Below, in pieces: positions 50,203-56,874 of a stretch of DNA of 59,698 bases. The position numbers were made by a program, and so were the translations under genes. Source of the stretch: Alphaproteobacteria bacterium (GTDB lineage Bacteria; Pseudomonadota; Alphaproteobacteria; ATCC43930; CGMCC-115725); the NCBI GenBank assembly GCA_019240125.1, contig JAFAYW010000348.1, forward strand, positions 1 through 59,698, in the 5' to 3' direction. Every line of letters starts with the position of its first letter. The first letter of the stretch is position 1. The notes under the pieces were generated by a model. The model was not told the DNA's origin. It ran no database searches and saw only the letters and a program-made list of their open reading frames with translations.

Positions 50203-52002
50203 ATGACGGCGCATGTGATTGAGGACGATCGAGAGCTGGCTTACCGGCGACTCATCGAACTCGGCATTGCGCTTTCATCCGAGCGCAACCGCAGCCAGCT
50301 GCTCGAAAAAATACTGCTGGGCGCCAAGGAGATGACCAATGCCGATGGCGGCACGCTTTATCTGGTCAGCGATGACGGGCAGGAATTGCGCTTCGCCATC
50401 ATGCGCAACGATACACTCAACATCGCTCTGGGCGGGACGACGGGCGCGCCGATCCCGTTCCCGCCGGTCCAGATGCGCGCCAGCGACGGCACCTTCAACT
50501 ATAAGAGCGTCGTAGCGACCGCCGCGGTCACCGGCGAGACCATCAACCTGGCCGACGCCTACAACACCGCTGGGTTCGATTTCGGCGGCCCCCGTGCTTT
50601 TGATGAGCGCACCGGATACCACTCGCAGTCGTTTCTCACGGTGCCGTTGAAGAACCATGATACCGAGGTGGCCGGGGTTCTCCAGCTGATCAACGCGCGT
50701 GATCGCGACGGCAAGACCGTGCCGTTTTCCGAGGAGATCGTGCCCCTGGTCGAGGCCCTCGCCAGCCAGGCGGCGGTGGCACTCGACAACCAGATGCTGA
50801 TCGACGCGCAGAAGAATTTGTTCCGGGCCGTCTTGCGGGTGTTCGCCAGCGCCATCGACGCTAAATCGCCCTATACCGGCGGCCACTGCCATCGCGTGCC
50901 GGAGTTGACCAATATGCTGGCGCGCGCGGCCGATCAGACCGGGGAGGGACCGTTCGCCGATTTCCACCTCAACGACGACGAGTGGTACGAGCTGGAAGTG
51001 GCCGGCGGGCTGCACGATTGCGGCAAGGTGACGACCCGCGAATTTGTCGTCGACAAAGCCACCAAGCTCGAAACGATCTACAATCGCATTCACGAAATCC
51101 GCACCCGCTTCGAGGTGGTCAAGCGCGACGCCGAGATCGATTACCTGCGGGGTGTGATGGCGGGGGGTGACGAGCCCCGGCTGCGTGCTGAGCGCGATGC
51201 CCGGATGGCTCAGCTTAATGACGATTTCGCCTTTGTCGCCGATTGCAACATCGGCAGCGAATTCATGGCGCCAGAAAAGCTCGCGCGTCTGGAAGGCATT
51301 GCCGCGATCACCTGGCAGCGCACCCTCGACGACCGACTTGGCCTGTCGTGGGAAGAAACCGCGCGCCAGCCGACACCGGTGGAACTATTGCCGGCGACCG
51401 AGCACCTGCTGGCCGACAAGCATAACCACATTATCGAGCACGACACCGCGCCGCTCGCGGTCGACAATCCTTGGGGTTTCCGGATCAAGCCGCCGGCGCA
51501 TAAATCGAACCTGGGCGAGGTCTACAATCTGGCGATCCGGCGCGGCACGCTGACCGACGAGGAGCGCTATCACATCAACGATCACATCGTGCAGACCATC
51601 ATCATGTTGGAGGCGTTGCCTTTCCCCAAGAACCTGCGGCGGGTTCCGGAATGGGCTGGCGGCCACCACGAAAAGATGAATGGCACCGGTTATCCGCGCG
51701 GCCTCAAGCGCGACGAGATGAGCGTGCCGGCCAAGATCATGATGATCGCGGACATCTTCGAGGCGCTGTCGGCGCGGGATCGGCCCTATAAAGCCCGCAA
51801 AAAGCTGTCGGATTGTATCGACATCATGGCCCGTATGAGCCGCGAGCACCACATCGACCCCGACCTGTTCGAGCTGTTCCTGAAATCCGGCGTCTACCGC
51901 GCGTATGCGGATATCTTTTTATTGCCCGAGCAGATCGACGACATTGATATCGAGCACTACATCGGCCACGTACACCCTGTCTCGGTCGCGGCCGCCGAGT
52001 AG
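50203..52002 (+). CDS. GAF/HD-GYP phosphodiesterase-like protein with a long internal insertion
   Basis: A 599-residue protein. Residues about 10-200 form a GAF domain (SQLLEKILLGAKEMTNADGGTLYLV ... QAAVALDNQML). The HD-GYP domain follows: HCHRVPELTNMLA, H271-D272 in GGLHDCGKV, H488-H489-E490 and GYP 496-498 in GGHHEKMNGTGYPRGL. Between HDCGKV (about 276) and the LTDEE helix (about 450) lie roughly 165 residues not found in standard HD-GYP domains. These enzymes hydrolyse c-di-GMP; the GAF domain would sense a ligand. ATG 50203 follows GGGAGAA. It stands alone and is not linked to the bcs operon by position. Confidence 0.9.
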   Translation: MTAHVIEDDRELAYRRLIELGIALSSERNRSQLLEKILLGAKEMTNADGGTLYLVSDDGQELRFAIMRNDTLNIALGGTTGAPIPFPPVQMRASDGTFNYKSVVATAAVTGETINLADAYNTAGFDFGGPRAFDERTGYHSQSFLTVPLKNHDTEVAGVLQLINARDRDGKTVPFSEEIVPLVEALASQAAVALDNQMLIDAQKNLFRAVLRVFASAIDAKSPYTGGHCHRVPELTNMLARAADQTGEGPFADFHLNDDEWYELEVAGGLHDCGKVTTREFVVDKATKLETIYNRIHEIRTRFEVVKRDAEIDYLRGVMAGGDEPRLRAERDARMAQLNDDFAFVADCNIGSEFMAPEKLARLEGIAAITWQRTLDDRLGLSWEETARQPTPVELLPATEHLLADKHNHIIEHDTAPLAVDNPWGFRIKPPAHKSNLGEVYNLAIRRGTLTDEERYHINDHIVQTIIMLEALPFPKNLRRVPEWAGGHHEKMNGTGYPRGLKRDEMSVPAKIMMIADIFEALSARDRPYKARKKLSDCIDIMARMSREHHIDPDLFELFLKSGVYRAYADIFLLPEQIDDIDIEHYIGHVHPVSVAAAE

Positions 52003-52039
52003 CAAAGCAGACCGCCTCGCCGCCTGGCTCGTTCTTCGA

Positions 52040-52870
52040 CTAAGCCTTGAGAAAATCCCGCAGACGTTCGATCTGCTCAATCTCGCCGAATTGTGACCCG
52101 ATCAGAATTTCCTCGAAACCCATATCCTCGGCCCGCTTGATGCGGCGGCGCGCCTCGTCGGGCGGGCAGATAAAATTTACCGAGGCGAGCTTGGCCAGTT
52201 CGGCCGATTCCGGGCGCTCCTTAAGATCGACTGAGCAATTGGCGAGGACGGCGTTGGTCCCGCCCTGCTCACGGTAGACGCTCATGCCATATTCGAGATC
52301 TTCGAGGCTGCTGTAGCGGCCGGAAGGTGTCCAGCCCTGCGCCTGTTTGGCGGCATAGGTGATCCAGCGCGGGCTGCGCCAGGCGCCGATCAGGATCGGT
52401 GGGCCGCCCTTGCAGCCTGGCCAGGTTGCCAGGGTGCCGCCATTGACCGGCTCTCCGTTCCACACCTTGGCCATGATCTCGAGATCGTTCTTGAAGGTGC
52501 GGAAGCGGTGGTCGTAATCGTAGCCGAGCAATTCGAAATCATCACGGGTCGAGCCGCTGCCGACGCCGAGGATCAGCCGCCCGTTCGACATTGCCTGCAG
52601 TGACTGCACCCGATGCGCCAACTCGACCGGGTTGCGCAACGGCAATTGCAAGACGCTGATCCCGATCTCGATCTTCGAGGTTACTGCGGCGACTGCCGTT
52701 AATACCTGCAATGAATCCAGCGTTGGCCGTCCACGCCCCAGCGAGTCCCCGATCCACACGCCGGGAAATCCGCGCGCTTCGACCTCTCGCGCAAAGCTGG
52801 TGATGCTTTCCATCAGCTTGCCGTCGGCCGCCAGGCCGCCATTGATCCGGATCATCGTGCTGATACGCAT
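52040..52870 (-). CDS. LLM-class F420/FMN-dependent oxidoreductase
   Basis: A 276-residue luciferase-fold protein: MRISTMIRINGGLAADGKLM, VEARGFPGVWIGDSLGRGRPTLDSL, TSKIEIGISVLQLPLRNPVELAHR and GRLILGVGSGSTRDDFELLG. The short length and GVGSGSTRDDF resemble F420-dependent tetrahydromethanopterin reductase-like members, but FMN is equally possible. The substrate is unknown. It converges on the HD-GYP gene and diverges from nothing recognisable upstream; 130 bp separate it from the D-aminoacylase stop. Confidence 0.88.
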   Translation of the reverse strand: MRISTMIRINGGLAADGKLMESITSFAREVEARGFPGVWIGDSLGRGRPTLDSLQVLTAVAAVTSKIEIGISVLQLPLRNPVELAHRVQSLQAMSNGRLILGVGSGSTRDDFELLGYDYDHRFRTFKNDLEIMAKVWNGEPVNGGTLATWPGCKGGPPILIGAWRSPRWITYAAKQAQGWTPSGRYSSLEDLEYGMSVYREQGGTNAVLANCSVDLKERPESAELAKLASVNFICPPDEARRRIKRAEDMGFEEILIGSQFGEIEQIERLRDFLKA

Positions 52871-53000
52871 ATTTCCACCCCTCGATTGTGACCCGGCGGA
52901 TCGTTCTTGCTGTGTAATTGGCTAATACTACCTGAGCCGCGCGTCCAATCGACCGGCGATCGCGGGGCTCTGCCCTGCGCGCCGCCGCGGTCAGCCGCCG

Positions 53001-54452
53001 CTAGCGCGCTTCGGCGCGCATCTGCTGGCGGCGCAGGGCGCGGCCCGGGCGGGCGCCGGTGGCGGCGCCAGTGCTCCAGACGGGCTGGCCGTTGACGAAG
53101 ACATGCTCGATGCCGGCGGCGGGGGTCGTCGGGGCGGCGAAAGTGGCGCGGTCGATGATCGTATCGGCATCGAACACGGTAATGTCGGCATAGGCGCCGG
53201 GGACAAGGACGCCGCGGCCGGCAAGGCCGAACCGAGCGGCGGAGAGGCCGGTCATCTTGCGCACCGCGACCTCGAGCCCGAACAACCCGATATCGCGGCA
53301 GTAATGCCCGAGCACCCGCGGAAAGGTGCCCCACAGGCGCGGGTGCGGATGCACGTCGTGCGGCAGTCCGTCGGAGCCGATCATCGTGTGCTCAAAGGCG
53401 AGCACGCGCTGCACATCCGCCTCATCCATCATCCAGTAGATCGCGCCGGCTGGCTGCAGGCGGTCGGCTGCTTCCAATACCGACACGCCCCAATCGCGCG
53501 CGATCGCGTCCAGTTCGCGGCCGGCCTGTTCGGGGTGCGATTTCGACCAGGTGATCAGCACCTTGAGCGAATCCTCGATGCGCTGAGTGCGCAACACCGT
53601 CGACGAGGCGATGTAAGGATAAGCGTCAAGACCGATTTCCTGGCCCTGCATCGCCGCGGCAATCTTCGGTAAGGTTTCCTTGGTGCGGCCGAAATTGCGG
53701 ACGCCGGTGGTCTTGTGATGCGAGATCACCACCGGCACCCGGGCCGCCTGGCCGACATGGAAGCTCTCCTCGAGGCTGTCGAGCACCTGCTCGGTCTCGT
53801 CGCGCATGTGTGTCGTGTAGAGCGCGCCGGCGTGGCGCAGGTGCTTCGCCAATGCCTCGATCTCGGCCGGTGGCGCGGCCGAGGCGGGCGCATAGAACAA
53901 GCCGGTCGACATCCCGATCGCACCCGCATCGAGCGCCTCCTGCAGGCGCTCGCCCATCGCCGCGATCTCGGCGTCACCAGCCGCGCGGGCAAGATCGGGC
54001 ATCGCACCGACCCGCAGCGTCGAATGCCCCACCAGGCAGGCGGCATTGATTGCCGCCGGCTGCCTGTCGAGCGCCGCGAGGTAATCAGCGAAACGGGGAT
54101 AGGCGTAATCGGCGGCATCGCCGATCAGGTCGAGAGGCGGTGGCGGGGTCTGGGTCAACGCCAGCGGCGCCAGGCTGACGCCGCAATTGCCGGTAATCAC
54201 GGTAGTGACGCCCTGGCTCGCCTTGGCCGCCATATCGGGAGAGGCGAAGAGGGCGCGGTCGTCGTGCGTGTGCACGTCGATAAAACCGGGCGCGACGACC
54301 TTGCCGGACACATCAATCTCGCCTGCCCCCTGTGCCGCCGAGACAGTGCCGATCTCGGCGATCCTGTCGCCCTTGATCGACACATCGGCGCGCTGCCGTG
54401 GCGCGCCGGTGCCGTCGATCACCGTGCCGCCGCGCAGGATCCAGTCTGTCAT
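53001..54452 (-). CDS. D-aminoacylase / N-acyl-D-amino-acid deacylase family amidohydrolase
   Basis: A 483-residue amidohydrolase. ILRGGTVIDGTGAPRQRADVSI opens the small beta domain; GFIDVHTHDDRALF carries the HxH metal ligands; TTVITGNCGVSLAPL has the Cys typical of D-aminoacylases; VVISHHKTTG gives further ligands, and ASSTVLRTQRIED and MIGSDGLPHDVHPHPRLWGTFPRVLG complete the barrel. Family members remove acyl groups from N-acyl-D-amino acids using zinc. The exact substrate is not evident. The ATG at 54452 is the only start compatible with this N-terminus. Confidence 0.92.
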   Translation of the reverse strand: MTDWILRGGTVIDGTGAPRQRADVSIKGDRIAEIGTVSAAQGAGEIDVSGKVVAPGFIDVHTHDDRALFASPDMAAKASQGVTTVITGNCGVSLAPLALTQTPPPPLDLIGDAADYAYPRFADYLAALDRQPAAINAACLVGHSTLRVGAMPDLARAAGDAEIAAMGERLQEALDAGAIGMSTGLFYAPASAAPPAEIEALAKHLRHAGALYTTHMRDETEQVLDSLEESFHVGQAARVPVVISHHKTTGVRNFGRTKETLPKIAAAMQGQEIGLDAYPYIASSTVLRTQRIEDSLKVLITWSKSHPEQAGRELDAIARDWGVSVLEAADRLQPAGAIYWMMDEADVQRVLAFEHTMIGSDGLPHDVHPHPRLWGTFPRVLGHYCRDIGLFGLEVAVRKMTGLSAARFGLAGRGVLVPGAYADITVFDADTIIDRATFAAPTTPAAGIEHVFVNGQPVWSTGAATGARPGRALRRQQMRAEAR

Positions 54453-54702
54453 ATAAGGCTCCGCCTCGTTGCCAGTGCCGGGGCGCCACGCCAGACCCGC
54501 CCTTCACTGGTTATCTAAAAGCTCTACTCGAAAATAGCCATTCAATGGCGGCAGTGCAGCACATTGGGAGACAGGTCGATGGTTCGGTGGGCACCTGTAC
54601 GAGAGATCTGCTGATACTCCACAATTTCGGCATGCGCCGCGAAGCCGCCGGGTCGCAGCCGAACTGTGCTAGGGTTTCCGCTCGATCAAAACGGAGGAGC
54701 GG

Positions 54703-55137
54703 ATGGCGGCGGTCAGGACCGGCGGATGCCTGTGCGGCGCGGTGCGCTATGAGTCGACCGGCGAGCCGAGCTTTTCGCTGCAATGCCATTGCCGCGATTG
54801 CCAGAAATCCAGCGGCAGCGCCTTTGTCGCTGCGATGCGGGTGCCCGCTTCCGGCTTTCGCGTCACCCATGGGATGCCGAAGCGCTTCGTCAAAGGCGCC
54901 GAGAGCGGCAATCAGGTGACGCGGCTTTTCTGCGGCGATTGCGGCTCGCCGATCTATATCCAGGTCTCGTCGCGGCCGGACATAGTCGGGTTGCGTGTCG
55001 GGACACTCGACGATCCGAGCGAATTCCGGCCCGAGGCCAACATCTTTGTCAAAAGTGCGCAGCCCTGGGTGCATATGGACCCGGATCTGCCTCGCCATGA
55101 CACTTATCCTTCCGGCAAATCATACACCGGGGCGTGA
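54703..55137 (+). CDS. GFA (glutathione-dependent formaldehyde-activating) family protein
   Basis: A 144-residue zinc protein of the GFA family: C9 and C11 in GGCLCGAVRY, C28, C30 and C33 in CHCRDCQ, and C77 and C80 in FCGDCGSP form the two zinc sites. The founding member was proposed to speed formation of S-hydroxymethylglutathione, but most members have no proven function. ATG 54703 has GGAGGAG closely upstream. It lies between convergent genes and is probably monocistronic. Confidence 0.92.
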   Translation: MAAVRTGGCLCGAVRYESTGEPSFSLQCHCRDCQKSSGSAFVAAMRVPASGFRVTHGMPKRFVKGAESGNQVTRLFCGDCGSPIYIQVSSRPDIVGLRVGTLDDPSEFRPEANIFVKSAQPWVHMDPDLPRHDTYPSGKSYTGA

Positions 55138-55183
55138 CGTCATCGGGGTTGCCCCTTCGAGGCCGCCGATCTTGTCAATGGTC

Positions 55184-56326
55184 TCACCGACTGGGATGGG
55201 CACCCACCAGCGCAGGCGCCTCGCCCATCCCTGATGACGTCGGGACCGCCGCACCGCGGGCGGCGCGGCCGATCGCTAAATGCCGCTCGACCGCAGCGGC
55301 GACCACGTCATGCGGAATGGCGGCGATATCGTCGGTGCCGTAATCCTGCGCCTTAAGACAGATCAATGCCTGCGCAAAGGGCGCGTATTTCTCCGGTCGC
55401 GTCGGCCCGAACAGCGACACCATCGGCGCCCCGCCAGCCGCCAGCAGGTGCCCGGTCCCGGAGCAATTCGCCACCGCCACCGACAGCATTTCGCCGAGCG
55501 CCGTCACCAGGCACGGCCCGCTTATCGGCGGCGTGTCGCCGGCACGGCATTCTTCGGGAAACAGCGCCTCGGGAACCGCCGCGCGCAGCTGCGGCAGCCA
55601 TTCGCGTTCATCCGGGCCGAGAAAGAAAACCGGCACCCGGCCGCGCCCGACCTGCCGCCGTGCCACGGTGATAAAGCCATCGAGCGGCCAGCATTTGCCG
55701 GTGTCCTTGTTGCCGGCGCCTGGCGACAGCCCGATATACACGCGTCCCGGCGGTAACAGCTCGGCGGCCCGCCGGCGCCACGGCTCGGGGATCGGGATTG
55801 GGTTCGGTACCGTGATCGAGCGACCAGTGGCAGCGGCGGCAAGGCCGAGCATTTTGTCCGCGAGAGCCGGCGGGCGACGCAACAGGGGGCGGGGCGGGGC
55901 GGCATCGGACCAGGCATAGAGCCAGGTGCCGCTGATAAACCGCCGATGCGGGATGCGGCGCAGAAACAGGGTGCGGCCGATATAGCGCTGGGTATCCACG
56001 ATCAGGTCGAAATGGCGACTGACGATCGGATGGCCGCGGCGCCGCGCCATCCGCGCCGCCGCGCACGGATCAGCCGGGATATCGAGATCGGTGATGAATT
56101 CGTCGATCCGCCCGTCGACCAGCGGCGCAAGATGATTGGCGAGAAAGAAGCTGCCGCTGGTCCCCGGAACCCAGGTGATGCGCGCCGCCGGAAATGCCTG
56201 CTTCAGCGCCAGAAGCAGTGGCAGTTTCAGGACGTTCTCGCCCAGCGCATTATCCGCTCCGCTCGTCACGTAGACGAGGATCGAGCGAATCCCCGCCGCC
56301 CCTGCGCGTCGCGCCGAGAACATCAT
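55184..56326 (-). CDS. glycosyltransferase family 9 (heptosyltransferase-like)
   Basis: A 380-residue GT-B fold protein. ILVYVTSGADNALGENVLKLPLLLAL is the N-terminal loop resembling the LGD(xxL)xP signature, HFDLIVDTQRYIGRTLFLRR follows, VYIGLSPGAGNKDTGKCWPLDGF begins the donor domain, and ANCSGTGHLLAAGGAPMVSLFGPTRPEKYAPF is the classic GT9 nucleotide-sugar site. GT9 enzymes add heptose or related sugars to the LPS core at the inner membrane. The usual D of the HxDSG is here ANCSGTGHLL, so the donor may differ. Start at 56326 or the adjacent ATG at 56323. Confidence 0.88.
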   Translation of the reverse strand: MMFSARRAGAAGIRSILVYVTSGADNALGENVLKLPLLLALKQAFPAARITWVPGTSGSFFLANHLAPLVDGRIDEFITDLDIPADPCAAARMARRRGHPIVSRHFDLIVDTQRYIGRTLFLRRIPHRRFISGTWLYAWSDAAPPRPLLRRPPALADKMLGLAAAATGRSITVPNPIPIPEPWRRRAAELLPPGRVYIGLSPGAGNKDTGKCWPLDGFITVARRQVGRGRVPVFFLGPDEREWLPQLRAAVPEALFPEECRAGDTPPISGPCLVTALGEMLSVAVANCSGTGHLLAAGGAPMVSLFGPTRPEKYAPFAQALICLKAQDYGTDDIAAIPHDVVAAAVERHLAIGRAARGAAVPTSSGMGEAPALVGAHPSR

Positions 56327-56372
56327 GGCGATCTATCGCGGGACAAGCGATGGACGTTTAGGGAGCGGCCGC

Positions 56373-56792
56373 TCATTCAGTCGAACCCAGCTCAGCGTCC
56401 GGCACCGGATACACAAAGCGGCGTTGCGCTTCCGATGGCTCGTTGACCCGCGAGCGTCGCCCCACTTCGTGCAATCGGCGGTGGGCTTCCGGCCATGAGG
56501 GTGGCGCGTCCCCGTCTTGCCACCAATGAGCCACCGCCGCCTCATCGCACCAAACCGGCAGGCGCGGCATGACCCTCCGGTGCGCCGCCGCAATCATAAA
56601 GGCACGCATCGCGGCTTCGTCGGTCCACATCGTCCGGGTCCAGAATACCCGGTTGGAATCACGAAGCAGAGTCAACGCCATGTTACCTGGAGCGCGTTTC
56701 GCCTGCCGCGTGGAACGCATCGCATAGAACAGGAAACTCGGCATGTGGCGTCGGGCACGGATGCGTAAGCGGGTGATCGAAACAAACGGCAT
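56373..56792 (-). CDS. DUF3291-like / ABM-fold monooxygenase-like protein
   Basis: A 139-residue protein: FVSITRLRIRARRHMPSFLF, MALTLLRDSNRVFWTRTMW, MRAFMIAAAHRRVMPRLPVWCDEAAVAHWW. The two alpha/beta halves with the AHRRVMPRL helix match proteins of the spheroidene monooxygenase/DUF3291-like ABM group, which are common and uncharacterised. The start at ATG 56792 is chosen because homologues begin near this FVSITRLR; ATG 56828 in frame would add 12 residues and has a GCGAG upstream. The function is unknown. Confidence 0.72.
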   Translation of the reverse strand: MPFVSITRLRIRARRHMPSFLFYAMRSTRQAKRAPGNMALTLLRDSNRVFWTRTMWTDEAAMRAFMIAAAHRRVMPRLPVWCDEAAVAHWWQDGDAPPSWPEAHRRLHEVGRRSRVNEPSEAQRRFVYPVPDAELGSTE

Positions 56793-56874
56793 GCGGCTTC
56801 TAACCGGCGCAATCCGAGCGAGGCTCATAGGCTCGCTTTCTCTTTGTGGCAACCGCGGGGCAGACCCGCGACAT

